A stretch of 34,193 bases of DNA from an uncultured Methylococcaceae bacterium (GTDB lineage Bacteria > Pseudomonadota > Gammaproteobacteria > Methylococcales > Methylococcaceae), in contig CAIWDB010000333.1 in NCBI GenBank assembly GCA_903911305.1, forward strand, positions 1 to 34,193, written 5' to 3'. Positions within the stretch are counted from its first letter, which is position 1, and each line of letters starts with the position of its first letter. Under the pieces are notes generated by a model. The model searched no databases. It saw nothing but the letters and a program-made list of their open reading frames with translations, and had not been told where the DNA came from. The translations under genes and the position numbers were made by a program. Below, piece after piece: positions 6,079-14,561 of this stretch.

Positions 6079-6546
6079 TCATCCTAGATTCAGGAGATTT
6101 TGAAAGCTATCAAAATCTGAAACAACATTTTGTATTGATACAGGGGAACTAAAGTTTCCGCCATGACCTAGTTTATTTCTCAATTCATAATACCCCTTTA
6201 TTTTTTGATAATGATGAGAGCCTTTGTCAACTAGAAGCGCAACTCGATTAAGGAACGTTATATTATCGGCTTGCTTTTCTTTTGGAAGTATATCCCAAGG
6301 TCTACGATCTTTCCAATCCAGCATATTACTTTGTTTATCTGATATTAATTGACTACTTTGCTCCCTTATATGATCTTCTAGGCGTGTGAACATAAATAGA
6401 AAATAAGCATGGTCATTTAGTTCCCGTTTACGAGCCAGTTTGATTTCTTCATCGCTATCAACTCTTGCTCTTGCAGCAAATTCTTCTCTTGCATATTCGT
6501 CATTGATTTCACAATACAAAGCTTCAAGTTCTTCAAATATGCTCAT
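6079..6546 (-). CDS. HEPN-like protein with R-x4-H motif
   Basis: Encodes 155 residues from the ATG at 6546. The ORF could extend to 6570, but MSIFEELEAL is the more natural start. The protein is helical. Near the C-terminus it has ELRNKLGHGG, giving Arg123-x4-His128, the R-x4-6-H signature of HEPN-type RNases and toxins. An upstream helix has FTRLEDHIREQ. It overlaps the upstream gene (6533-7021) by 14 bp, so the two are probably co-translated. An RNase toxin or defence role is an inference from the motif, since some HEPN proteins are only structural. The DNA is AT-rich compared with the core genes. Confidence 0.62.
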   Translation of the reverse strand: MSIFEELEALYCEINDEYAREEFAARARVDSDEEIKLARKRELNDHAYFLFMFTRLEDHIREQSSQLISDKQSNMLDWKDRRPWDILPKEKQADNITFLNRVALLVDKGSHHYQKIKGYYELRNKLGHGGNFSSPVSIQNVVSDFDSFQNLLNLG

Positions 6547-7021
6547 TTTCGGGAACCCCAAGAAGATCATAAAGGAAATGACTATTAAACGGCTTTCCTT
6601 CGTACCCTTTGGTTCCGCTATAGGCTATCCATTCGGGTTGTTCAAATTTATCCGATTTATCAATTAATGTAGCTGTGCCATTTTTACTTAGAATATCTAC
6701 TCTTCCATTTGCACCAATAAGCCACAAACCAATTGGCTTTATTGTCGCAACAATATAATTTCCTTTATATATGTCTAATACTTTCATGGTTGTCGGTTCA
6801 ACCTGATATTGCTGCATTATCCCTTCATACATTGGGACTTCTGATTGTATTTTTATGCTGTATGATGGATTAGATGCAAGCCAATGCTCAATAATCGAAT
6901 AGAGATTTGAAATCCTCGATTTCCAATCTTCAAGCCTCTTTTCGACATGTTCCTTTGAAAGTGTTTCTTCAAACAGTGCTCTGTTATCTGGTTGTTTAGT
7001 TAACACTGTGTCAGTAATCAT
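6533..7021 (-). CDS. Hypothetical partner of the HEPN-like protein
   Basis: Encodes 162 residues. I do not recognise it. The N-terminal third is helical and charged (SKEHVEKRLEDWKSRISNLY); the rest looks like a small beta-barrel-like domain with several short strands (KVLDIYKGNYIVATIKPIGL, then LSKNGTATLIDKS). No signal peptide or membrane segment. It is the promoter-proximal gene of a pair, overlapping the HEPN-like gene by 14 bp. By position it could be an antitoxin or a regulatory partner, but the sequence does not prove this. Confidence 0.6.
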   Translation of the reverse strand: MITDTVLTKQPDNRALFEETLSKEHVEKRLEDWKSRISNLYSIIEHWLASNPSYSIKIQSEVPMYEGIMQQYQVEPTTMKVLDIYKGNYIVATIKPIGLWLIGANGRVDILSKNGTATLIDKSDKFEQPEWIAYSGTKGYEGKPFNSHFLYDLLGVPENEHI

Positions 7022-7377
7022 TTTATGTCTTTGCCTAAGTAGATGTCGTTGTATAGGTGCTTAACATAGGAAAATACAGTACAGAATAAACCCATTAGTA
7101 TACGTCTCTAGTAATAAAATAATGGAATAATTAGGAAACATTTAACTTATTCCTGTCTGCCTCATTAAACAAGGTAATAAAAAGATGAATAAAGGGAAGT
7201 AACATAGAGCCGGAAGTAACATGCCATACCGTCGAAAATGTTTTTGCTATACCGAATGCTTTAGCTTTGCACAAAACGTAAGTGGCGGGTTTACAAAAAA
7301 CCGTTGCGCTTGGTTACTGTGCTTCGAATATCACGGATTCCACTGCGCTCTATCCGGGCTAAGCTAGCTTATGTTTT
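7022..7377. other. 356-bp intergenic region with a degenerate repeat
   Basis: No ORF with coding character. The right-hand part (about 7290-7370) reads GCGCTTGGTTACTGTGCTTC and then GATTCCACTGCGCTCTATCC, ending at the palindrome AAGCTAGCTT (7361-7370). Phrases of this type (GATTCC-CTGCGCTC-ATCCGGGCTA) occur as dispersed small repeats in several environmental gammaproteobacteria, from general familiarity; I see no second copy here. The left half is AT-rich and should hold the promoter of the minus-strand pair ending at 6079. Confidence 0.4.
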
Positions 7378-8136
7378 TCACCCCTTTTCATTATAACGAA
7401 AAGGATTAACTAAAAATTTGTACCTATCTTGTAGCACGGGCAAGAAAGTATTGACAAAATCATCTGGACTGTTCAAATGCACAAGTTCTCCAGTCGTTAA
7501 GTCAACATATCTATCTATAAAATTTCCGAAACCATTTGCAGTTGGCAAAAAAAGGTATTTCCAGTTATAATCTTCTATATCATAGTAAAGCTGCAATACA
7601 TGAGTTTCTTCTGGAAGCCCTGATGTCTTTAGATACTCTATGATTGAAGTAATTGCATAAGGTAAATTTTCGATTAGTCTTTCATTAATTGTTGAGTGAT
7701 TTAAAACAATATAACATTCGATTTTGCCGAAAGAAACTCTAAGAGCAGCAGCTTTTTCGGTTTGTTGATTTGTATATCGAGAAAAAACCTTTTTAGGGGG
7801 CTTTGCAATTGGTGAAAGAAGTTTTTTTATATTTGATTCGACGTTTTTATACCAAGCAATAATTTCTGTTTTGTGTTTTTTGCCGACACTTGTAAGCTCA
7901 TCAGTATCTAACAAACCTTCAAAATATTTTTCTAGCAGTAATGTAATCACTACGCCAGAAGTAAATGGTATAAATATTTCAAAGAAAGATACAATATCTA
8001 TAGCACCAGATCTGCTATAATATGGTTCTCTTTTACCCCCTATCTTTTTTTCAAAAAGAATTAGCAAATCTTCCAAATCAGATTCATCTCCACTCTTGTA
8101 AGAATATGAAATCCAATTATGATTGTTTTCTTCCAA
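7378..8136 (-). CDS. Hypothetical protein with one hydrophobic segment, TTG start
   Basis: Encodes 252 residues. The start is TTG at 8136, supported by a GGAG seven bases upstream; no in-frame ATG occurs anywhere near the N-terminus. Residues ~48-69 (IVSFFEIFIPFTSGVVITLL) are hydrophobic and could span the membrane. The rest is soluble-looking, with a Lys-rich middle (KNVESNIKKLLSPIAKPPKK) and an aromatic-rich C-terminus. No family is recognised. The gene is markedly AT-rich compared with hoxH and dnaA next to it, which suggests horizontal acquisition. Confidence 0.62.
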   Translation of the reverse strand: MEENNHNWISYSYKSGDESDLEDLLILFEKKIGGKREPYYSRSGAIDIVSFFEIFIPFTSGVVITLLLEKYFEGLLDTDELTSVGKKHKTEIIAWYKNVESNIKKLLSPIAKPPKKVFSRYTNQQTEKAAALRVSFGKIECYIVLNHSTINERLIENLPYAITSIIEYLKTSGLPEETHVLQLYYDIEDYNWKYLFLPTANGFGNFIDRYVDLTTGELVHLNSPDDFVNTFLPVLQDRYKFLVNPFRYNEKG

Positions 8137-8278
8137 TTTATTTCTCCAGCTTAATTATTGGAACAAACTTTATTTTAGGCATCAAAAAGCTCAGAATGAA
8201 GCGAATCCATTACGGTCGAAAAATAAAATTATTGCCTCGTCTGCCTTACTAGGCTCTTTGGGTCTGACAAATTACGAT

Positions 8279-8307
8279 GTTGGGCAACGATAAAGCCGTT
8301 GCCCAAC
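8279..8307. repeat. REP-like perfect hairpin
   Basis: GTTGGGCAACG (8279-8289) and CGTTGCCCAAC (8297-8307) form a perfect 11-bp stem with a 7-base loop, 18 bp beyond the hoxH stop codon. It lacks a U-tract, so it resembles a dispersed REP-type palindrome that may protect the 3' end of the hoxH message or act as a weak terminator. Confidence 0.6.
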
Positions 8308-8324
8308 CTACACCTTGGACTAAC

Positions 8325-9815
8325 TTAACGCCCAATCTTCCCGTCACTATCCCTAGTCATCTTATCAATCTGCGTCCCTTCCGCATCCAGCAATTCCAAT
8401 TCCAACGGCATCTTGCCTAATGCATGGGTCGCGCAGGAAAGGCAAGGATCATAGGCGCGGATGGCGACTTCCAAATGGTTTAGCAAGCCTTCGGTGATTT
8501 CGTTGCCGTCCAAGTAACGGGCAGCGACGGAGCGGACCGCTTCGTTCATGGCTTGGTTGTTGTTGGTGGTGGAGACGATCAGGTTGGCACGGGTGACGAT
8601 ATCGTTCTCGTCAATTTGATAATGATGGAACAGGGTGCCACGCGGGGCTTCGATGACACCCACGCCTTCCATGCGTTTTTCGCCGGTGGTCACTAAGTCA
8701 TTGCTCATCACATCCGGGTCATTCAGCAGTTCTTTAATGCCTTCGGCGCTATGCAGCATTTCGATCATACGCGCCCAATGATAAGCCAGTGATTCATGCA
8801 CCGGTGCGCCTTTGCCTTGGGCAACGAATTCTTTACGGGCTGCCTCTGCCAGCGGGGTGGTGATGAAGTCGGCATTATTGATGCGGGCCAGTGGGCCGAC
8901 ACGATACCAGCCATTTTCGCGGCCCAGATCGGCAATGTAAGGGAATTTCATGTAGGACCAAGACCGAACTTCCTCTTTCAAGTATTGGGTGTAGTCGCGG
9001 TAGTCCACATGGTCGAAAATAGTTTGGCCCTTTTCGTCCCTAGCCCGTAAACCGCCATGATAAAGGTCCAGTGCGCCGTCATTACGGATGATGCTGAGGA
9101 AATTCGACGGGAATGCGCCAAAATGACGGTGATATTCCTCGTTGGAAAGATAAATGCTCTTAATCAAGCCGACCACTTCGTTTGACCATTGAATGATTTC
9201 GTCGATGTCTTTCAACAGATAATCGCAGTCATCCTGGTTAAGGGCTTTGTTCATGCCGCCGGGTATGGCTGCCGTGCCATGGACACGCTTGCCGCTGATG
9301 ACACGGATGACTTCTTGGCCGAACTTGCGCAGTTTGACGCCTTTCAAGCCGGTTTCACCAAAGCGAGGATCGGATAGCACACTGATGACATTGCGGTGGG
9401 CAGCGACATCATCGAAACCAAACAATAAGTCGGGCGTTGACAGATGGAAGAAATGCAAAGCGTGGGATTGCAAAGTCTGGCCGAAATGCATCAATCGGCG
9501 CAGCTTGTCAGCCGCCGGGGTAAGCTGGTCAACGCCTACCAATTGATCCACAGCCTTGGCTGCCGCCAAGTGATGGCTGACCGGGCAAATGCCGCACAAA
9601 CGCTGCACTAGCACCGGCAGTTCCCAGTAGGGACGGCCTTGAATGAATCGCTCGAAACCACGGAATTCAACAATGTGCAAGCGTGCCTGCTTGACGTGAT
9701 TGTTTTCGTCGAGTAACAAGCTGACCTTGCCGTGGCCTTCAACCCGCGTGACCGGATCAATGACAACACGCTTAAGGTTTTCGGGGTTGGCTGCTGTTTC
9801 GAGATGTTCGTACAT
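8325..9815 (-). CDS. hoxH: NAD-linked [NiFe]-hydrogenase large subunit HoxH
   Basis: Encodes 496 residues from the ATG at 9815, with GGTGG just upstream; a longer TTG start is less likely. It carries the nickel-iron site of a group 3d bidirectional hydrogenase. The N-terminal motif RLCGICPVSHH gives Cys74 and Cys77, and DPCLSCATH near the C-terminus gives Cys458 and Cys461. About 32 residues follow His464, the expected cleavable tail removed by a maturation protease after nickel insertion. The enzyme oxidises H2 or reduces protons coupled to NAD(H) in the cytoplasm. It normally closes a hoxFUYH operon; here no hoxF, U or Y lies upstream, where dnaA is divergent. The gene looks intact. Confidence 0.93.
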   Translation of the reverse strand: MYEHLETAANPENLKRVVIDPVTRVEGHGKVSLLLDENNHVKQARLHIVEFRGFERFIQGRPYWELPVLVQRLCGICPVSHHLAAAKAVDQLVGVDQLTPAADKLRRLMHFGQTLQSHALHFFHLSTPDLLFGFDDVAAHRNVISVLSDPRFGETGLKGVKLRKFGQEVIRVISGKRVHGTAAIPGGMNKALNQDDCDYLLKDIDEIIQWSNEVVGLIKSIYLSNEEYHRHFGAFPSNFLSIIRNDGALDLYHGGLRARDEKGQTIFDHVDYRDYTQYLKEEVRSWSYMKFPYIADLGRENGWYRVGPLARINNADFITTPLAEAARKEFVAQGKGAPVHESLAYHWARMIEMLHSAEGIKELLNDPDVMSNDLVTTGEKRMEGVGVIEAPRGTLFHHYQIDENDIVTRANLIVSTTNNNQAMNEAVRSVAARYLDGNEITEGLLNHLEVAIRAYDPCLSCATHALGKMPLELELLDAEGTQIDKMTRDSDGKIGR

Positions 9816-9922
9816 TTTTTCCACCAAAATGAAAATGATTGGACACTATAAATACTTCAATAATACACCAAGCCTTGTTGGGATTACATGACGCTTTATT
9901 GTACAGATTGTAAAACACTTGC

Positions 9923-9931
9923 TGTGGATAA
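9923..9931. promoter_or_regulatory. DnaA box upstream of dnaA
   Basis: TGTGGATAA is the reverse complement of the perfect consensus box TTATCCACA. It lies about 95 bp upstream of the dnaA start in the AT-rich gap between hoxH and dnaA. It suggests dnaA autoregulation or part of oriC. I see only this one perfect box, so an origin at this place is not proven. Confidence 0.6.
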
Positions 9932-10023
9932 GTTGGCAATCGGTTAGAATATTATGTTCTTGTCGAACCGTGAGATGGCCCGCCTGTGTTTCTTAATTTC
10001 CCACTTCTTAGCCGAATCGCCAC

Positions 10024-11358
10024 ATGAGCAACCTCTGGAATCACTGCATCAGCAAACTTGAAGGCGAGTTGCCGCCGCAACAGTTCAACACTTGGATCAG
10101 GCCCTTGCAGGCTGTTGAGACTGAAAATGAACTGAAACTGCTTGCACCCAACCGGTTTGTATTGGATTGGGTCAAGCAGCATTTTTTCGATAAAATTGAA
10201 GAAGTGGTGGCGAACCATCAACTGGAACCCAGACCCAATGTTGTCTTGGAAATTGGCAGCCGCCCGACCGAAACCGCTGCCCGTGCCGATGGCAAGGCAA
10301 GCCAAGCGAAAAAACCGGCGGCGGGGCGCAAGAGCCAGCCCAATAATTTGAATGTAACCTTTACCTTCGACAATTTCGTGGAAGGCAAATCCAACCAACT
10401 TGCCAAGGCCGCTTCTTTGCAGGTTACCCAAAATGTGGGCCGGGCCTATAACCCTTTGTTCATTTATGGCAGCACAGGACTGGGCAAAACCCATCTGATG
10501 CATGCCATCGGTAACGAGATATTGGTAAGCAACCCGTCTGCCAATATCATTTATCTGCATTCCGAGCGGTTTGTGTCGGACATGGTCAAGGCGTTGCAAC
10601 ATAACGCCATCAATGCATTCAAAGAGTTTTACCGCACCGTCGATGCACTCTTGATTGACGACATTCAGTTTTTTGCCGGCAAGGAACGATCCCAAGAAGA
10701 GTTTTTCCATACCTTTAATACGTTGCTGGAAAACAAGCACCAAGTGGTCATGACCTGTGATCGCTATCCAAAAGAAATCAAAGGATTGGAAGACCGCTTG
10801 AAATCCCGCTTTGGTTGGGGTTTGCCGGTTGCAGTTGAGCCGCCAGACTTGGAAACCCGTGTCGCCATCCTGATGAGTAAAGCCCAACATGCCGGCGTTG
10901 AATTGTCGCCAGAAGTGGCTTTTTTTATCGGCAAACGCATACGCTCCAATATCCGTGAGTTGGAAGGGGCTTTACGGCGCGTCACTGCCAATGCCCATTT
11001 CACCGGCAGGCCCATCACCTTGGAGTTTGCCAAGGAAGCCTTGCGCGATTTAATTGCCTTGCAAGACCGCATGGTTAATGTAGACAATATCCAAAAGACA
11101 GTGGCCGAATACTTTAAAATCCGCGTTGCCGATTTGCTCTCAGACAAGCGAACCAGGACGATTACCCGGCCCCGGCAGATTGCAATGGCCCTAGCCAAAG
11201 ACCTGACCAATCACAGTTTGCCGGAAATTGGACAGATGTTTGGCGGAAGGGATCATACCACGGTGTTGCATGCCACCCGCAAAGTTATAGAATTGAAAGA
11301 GAGCGACAGCAAATTCTTAGAAGATTATTCCAATCTTATGCGTATACTTTCCAATTGA
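10024..11358 (+). CDS. dnaA: Chromosomal replication initiator protein DnaA
   Basis: Encodes 444 residues, normal for gammaproteobacterial DnaA. Domain I starts with [20 protein letters not shown] (DnaB/DiaA interaction). A Lys/Pro/Ala-rich linker follows (about 85-115). The AAA+ domain has the Walker [11 protein letters not shown] at about 149-158 and Walker [10 protein letters not shown] at about 208-216. The C-terminal helix-turn-helix that binds DnaA boxes contains the [11 protein letters not shown] signature. It forms the ATP-dependent initiation complex at oriC. It is followed 54 bp later by dnaN, the usual order. The gene upstream is hoxH rather than rpmH. Confidence 0.97.
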   Translation: MSNLWNHCISKLEGELPPQQFNTWIRPLQAVETENELKLLAPNRFVLDWVKQHFFDKIEEVVANHQLEPRPNVVLEIGSRPTETAARADGKASQAKKPAAGRKSQPNNLNVTFTFDNFVEGKSNQLAKAASLQVTQNVGRAYNPLFIYGSTGLGKTHLMHAIGNEILVSNPSANIIYLHSERFVSDMVKALQHNAINAFKEFYRTVDALLIDDIQFFAGKERSQEEFFHTFNTLLENKHQVVMTCDRYPKEIKGLEDRLKSRFGWGLPVAVEPPDLETRVAILMSKAQHAGVELSPEVAFFIGKRIRSNIRELEGALRRVTANAHFTGRPITLEFAKEALRDLIALQDRMVNVDNIQKTVAEYFKIRVADLLSDKRTRTITRPRQIAMALAKDLTNHSLPEIGQMFGGRDHTTVLHATRKVIELKESDSKFLEDYSNLMRILSN

Positions 11359-11412
11359 CGGAGTTCACCGTCAAGGATGACTCGGACATTAACCCAAGAA
11401 CAATAAGCCCAC

Positions 11413-12513
11413 ATGAAATTCAAAACTTCCAGAGAAAACCTCCTGATGCCCCTGCAACAAGTGGTGGGTGTGATCGAAAAACGGCAGACCCTCCCCATCT
11501 TATCTAATGTGCTGATCCGGTTGACGGATAACCGTTTGGAATTCACCGGCACCGATCTGGAGGTGCAATTGGTGACCCATTCAATAACTGATGAAGGGGA
11601 GGATGGTAGCATTACCGTCCCGGCCCGCAAACTCTTAGACATTTGCCGATTATTGCCTGACGGAAGCACGATTAACGTGGAATGCCGCCAAGACAAGGTC
11701 AGCATTAACAGTGGGCGTAGCCGGTTCTCCTTGGGGACTTTGCCCGCCGACAATTACCCGGCTTTTGATGTCAGTGAACCGGAAGCCGAACTGAGTCTGA
11801 GCAGTAGAGTGCTGAAAAAAGCCATGGAAAAGACTTTATTCGCGATGGCTTTGCAAGATGTCCGTTACTATCTGAACGGTTTGCTGCTAGATATTGATGG
11901 GCGATTGCTAAGGACAGTGGCTTCCGACGGACATCGGTTGGCACTTTATGAAGAAATATTGGAAGGCGCGGAATTGGAACCGCGCCAAGTCATCGTGCCG
12001 CGCAAGGGCATCATGGAGCTTTATCGTTTGCTCAGCGACCAAGATGAAACGGTCACCTTGCAATTCGCAGCCAATAATATCAGCGTCTTAATGGGAGAAC
12101 TGAGTTTCTCCGCCAAACTCATTGAGGGGCGATTCCCCGATTTCCGCCGGGTCATGCCCAAGGACATCACTAAAGTCATTACCGCTGAAAGAGAAACCTT
12201 CAAAGCCGCATTGACCCGCGTATCCGTCCTGACCGCCGAGAAAATCAAAGGCATTAGTTTGGAGGTGAAAGACGGATTGATGTTATTGCAGTCGCAAAAC
12301 CCCGACCACGAAGAAGCCGAGGAAGAATTTGAGGTTCGCCTGGAAGGCGAAGGGTTGGGCGTTGGCTTCAACACGACTTATTTATTGGATGCACTCAATA
12401 ACGTGGATTCAGATACCGTTACCCTATCCTTCACTGATGCGGGTAATAGTTGCCTGATTGAAGACCCATTAAATCAGAAATATAAATTCATCGTCATGCC
12501 GATGAAGCTTTGA
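11413..12513 (+). CDS. dnaN: DNA polymerase III beta sliding clamp
   Basis: Encodes 366 residues, the standard length, with the three repeated clamp domains; the N-terminus (MKFKTSRENLLMPLQQVVGV) and C-terminal end YKFIVMPMKL are characteristic. The dimer ring encircles DNA and tethers polymerase III and other partners through its hydrophobic pocket, which includes the C-terminal MPMKL. It is probably co-transcribed with dnaA. recF and gyrB, which usually come next in gammaproteobacteria, are absent; a convergent PEP-CTERM gene follows. Confidence 0.97.
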   Translation: MKFKTSRENLLMPLQQVVGVIEKRQTLPILSNVLIRLTDNRLEFTGTDLEVQLVTHSITDEGEDGSITVPARKLLDICRLLPDGSTINVECRQDKVSINSGRSRFSLGTLPADNYPAFDVSEPEAELSLSSRVLKKAMEKTLFAMALQDVRYYLNGLLLDIDGRLLRTVASDGHRLALYEEILEGAELEPRQVIVPRKGIMELYRLLSDQDETVTLQFAANNISVLMGELSFSAKLIEGRFPDFRRVMPKDITKVITAERETFKAALTRVSVLTAEKIKGISLEVKDGLMLLQSQNPDHEEAEEEFEVRLEGEGLGVGFNTTYLLDALNNVDSDTVTLSFTDAGNSCLIEDPLNQKYKFIVMPMKL

Positions 12514-12739
12514 ACACCGCCCTTCGGGTAAGGGAATTAATGTAAATAGATTTATGACGGCTTAATTTAACAGTCCACGTAGGCGGACAAAGGGATGTGA
12601 GTTGCAAAATTGAAGTGTCACTCCCATCAATATTAGGGCAACACCCATTGATGGTTCCGCCTTTGGCTATGCGCACTTATTATGCCAATCGGCTTCATTT
12701 ATTCCAATCACCAACCGGTTCGTCGTGGTTGGAGTGTGA

Positions 12740-12766
12740 GGGGGAAGGACTTAATGCCCTTCCCCC
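12740..12766 (-). terminator. Hairpin downstream of PEP-CTERM gene
   Basis: GGGGGAAGG (12740-12748) pairs perfectly with CCTTCCCCC (12758-12766), a strong 9-bp stem 34 bp beyond the stop codon of the minus-strand gene. There is no U-tract, so it may be a bidirectional stop between the convergent dnaN and PEP-CTERM genes or an mRNA 3'-end hairpin. Confidence 0.4.
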
Positions 12767-12799
12767 CGCAACTCGACCTTGGTTGATGCTAGCCGCGAA

Positions 12800-13531
12800 T
12801 CAGCTCCTGCGGCGCATTCTCGATATTCCGACCAGCAAGAATCCAGGCAGTAGCAAAGCCAAGGTCGCCGGTTCGTCCACGGTGACGGAGAGAAGTGGCC
12901 GTTGCCCGATATTAGTAATATCAGCCGAAGGGAAGTCGAGGCCGAGTGTGCCATTTGGCATCAGCGGTAGGAAGACCCATCCATAGCCAGGCAACGTGCC
13001 AGCCTTCACAGCCTTAAGTGAAGCGGTGATATCAATTTGCATCGTTCCGAGTCCCACGTTGGCGTTGCTGTCGTTAACGCCTTGAATGGTGATAGGAGTG
13101 GCGCTGGCCTCGGTGCCATTGGCTTGGATTCCGCCACCCATATTGTTCCATGTCGCCGTAATCGGATCCCAGTTTACTAGCATGTCGTTGAGGGTAAAAC
13201 CGCTACCGGTACCGGTTACGACAATTTGCAGATAGGCCGTGGATATGGGCATATTGGGGTTAATCTGGCCTGCGCCGTTTCCAAACACATTGTCGAAGCG
13301 GATCAGCGCCTGAACGGGTCCGAACGGATCGGGCGAACTGCCGTCCTTGGCATCCACGTTCAGGTATTGGTCACCGCCGCCAGTCTGATCAGGAAAGCGT
13401 CCAGACAGATTGGTGTCTTGAGTGCCAGTATAGCCATTGAGTCCCTGCTGAAAATTCAAAGTGTTTGCTGTTGACGGTAAAGCCGCTGCACTCAGGAGAA
13501 CTGCGGCTAGGATGGACGTTGTTTTAGTCAT
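12800..13531 (-). CDS. Secreted PEP-CTERM protein with DNRLRE-like domain
   Basis: Encodes 243 residues from the ATG at 13531, which has GGAGG nine bases ahead; the ORF could extend to 13561 but that part lacks support. A signal peptide (MTKTTSILAAVLLSAAALPS) is followed by a beta-rich domain with QDTNLSGRFPDQ, QYLNVDAK and VQALIRFDNV, a pattern like DNRLRE/CBM96-type domains in which an RF-D strand is typical. The end, DEPATLALLLPGFLLVG plus SRMRRRS, is a PEP-CTERM sorting signal (P-A-T motif, hydrophobic helix, basic tail) recognised by exosortase, here with DEP in place of the common PEP. Such proteins are exported and often associated with exopolysaccharide. No exosortase gene is in the window. 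Confidence 0.85.
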   Translation of the reverse strand: MTKTTSILAAVLLSAAALPSTANTLNFQQGLNGYTGTQDTNLSGRFPDQTGGGDQYLNVDAKDGSSPDPFGPVQALIRFDNVFGNGAGQINPNMPISTAYLQIVVTGTGSGFTLNDMLVNWDPITATWNNMGGGIQANGTEASATPITIQGVNDSNANVGLGTMQIDITASLKAVKAGTLPGYGWVFLPLMPNGTLGLDFPSADITNIGQRPLLSVTVDEPATLALLLPGFLLVGISRMRRRS

Positions 13532-13557
13532 TGTTGTTTTTCCTCCATAAGGTGAAA

Positions 13558-13749
13558 TCAAAGAAAGTCTGGGACAAATTCCTCAGAGGGAAGGGATAAT
13601 GCCGGGAGACTGGCCTCACACATAGTGTGGGGGAAGCCCAACCCCATAAGCTCTCGCATGAGGGCCATGAAAAATCTACCAGATAATCTTCCTTGGGCTT
13701 GCCAGTGGAGAGCCGACATATCTTGTATACGCAAGAATTGCAAATGCAT
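13558..13749 (-). CDS. Possible small protein upstream of PEP-CTERM gene
   Basis: Encodes 63 residues from an ATG at 13749, with GGTGAG six bases ahead; a GTG at 13761 is the alternative. The composition is ordinary (Leu, Met, Ala rich, no membrane segment), and I recognise no family. It ends just before the ribosome-binding site of the PEP-CTERM gene, so it could be co-transcribed. It could equally be a chance ORF in a leader. Confidence 0.3.
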   Translation of the reverse strand: MHLQFLRIQDMSALHWQAQGRLSGRFFMALMRELMGLGFPHTMCEASLPALSLPSEEFVPDFL

Positions 13750-13761
13750 TTCGTTGCTCAC

Positions 13762-14141
13762 CGCTTCCTAATGGACTTAATCGAACAAATATTATCACAT
13801 AAAACTAGGTTTATACAATTCCCTATAAAATGAAAGTAGTTCTCCATTTAATTAACTGAGTGATATGGTTGGCTATAAATTAAGTTACCCAAGCCATTTT
13901 ATAATTGGACACACTCCATGACATAACTGGGTAAATTAAGCTAGCCTTGCTATAATCTATGGCTGTAGGTCAAGTTTGCTTCATTTAAATCCTATACCTT
14001 AAGCAAACTCAAGACCATTGCACTAGAGGTTTTCGGAATGACCCGCATAAACCACTTAGATGCAGTCATCATACTAAAAAAAAGCAAATCCACCGACAGG
14101 ACGAATGGTGGATTATAAAGAAATTTTAATCTAGGAAGGCT
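13762..14141. other. 380-bp AT-rich intergenic region
   Basis: No coding ORF. It separates the divergent PEP-CTERM and response-regulator transcription units and should hold both promoters. A TATAAT hexamer lies at 13951-13956, but no good -35 at normal spacing goes with it. An inverted repeat near the right end is listed separately. Confidence 0.45.
14087..14114 (+). promoter_or_regulatory. Inverted repeat in response-regulator leader
   Basis: AATCCACC (14087-14094) and GGTGGATT (14107-14114) are perfect 8-bp arms around a 12-base loop, ending 27 bp before the start codon at 14142. It could be an operator or an mRNA hairpin controlling the downstream gene. The regulator is unknown. Confidence 0.45.
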
Positions 14142-14561
14142 ATGAGCACATCTGCACATATTAACATTCTCGTTGTCGATGACGTTGCTTCAATGCGTGG
14201 CATCATTAAGAACCTACTTAAATCATTGGGTTATGACCATATAGAAGAGGCAGAGGATGGTTCTGCCGCTCTAGAAAAAATCAAACACAACCATTTTGAC
14301 ATTGTCATAACGGACTGGATCATGCCGGTCATGGACGGCAAAGGCTTGCTCAACGCCATTCGAAGGGATGCCACGCTTTCTCAACTTCCCGTATTGATGA
14401 TTACTGCCGAAGCAAAAAAAGAAAATATTATTGAGGCCGTACTACTAGGGGTAAAGGGTTGTATCGTCAAGCCATGCAGTGTTGGCATCCTCGAAGAGAA
14501 GATTAATAAAATTATCGGCAAACAGGCGCAGCAAAACGATGCAGATTGGTTGCATAGTTGA
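14142..14561 (+). CDS. Single-domain response regulator (CheY-like)
   Basis: Encodes 139 residues, a lone receiver domain. The full active site is visible: acidic pair Asp13-Asp14 (VVDDV), phospho-acceptor Asp58 in VITDWIMPVMDG, Thr88 (MITAEA) and Lys110 (IVKP). The helix after it and the sequence around residue 20 (SMRGIIKNLLKSLGY) are very CheY-like. It would be phosphorylated by a histidine kinase and signal by protein contact, since there is no output domain. AGGAAGG precedes the ATG. No kinase or chemotaxis gene is adjacent, so the partner is unknown. Confidence 0.9.
   Translation: MSTSAHINILVVDDVASMRGIIKNLLKSLGYDHIEEAEDGSAALEKIKHNHFDIVITDWIMPVMDGKGLLNAIRRDATLSQLPVLMITAEAKKENIIEAVLLGVKGCIVKPCSVGILEEKINKIIGKQAQQNDADWLHS

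Noticed and set aside
9952-10890. A 312-residue ORF antisense to dnaA
   Set aside because: It is a shadow of dnaA, with no start signal and a Phe/Gln-rich composition typical of antisense frames.
12597-12986. A plus-strand 129-residue ORF over the end of the PEP-CTERM gene
   Set aside because: It runs antisense to a well-supported gene and through its terminator hairpin; no recognisable protein character.
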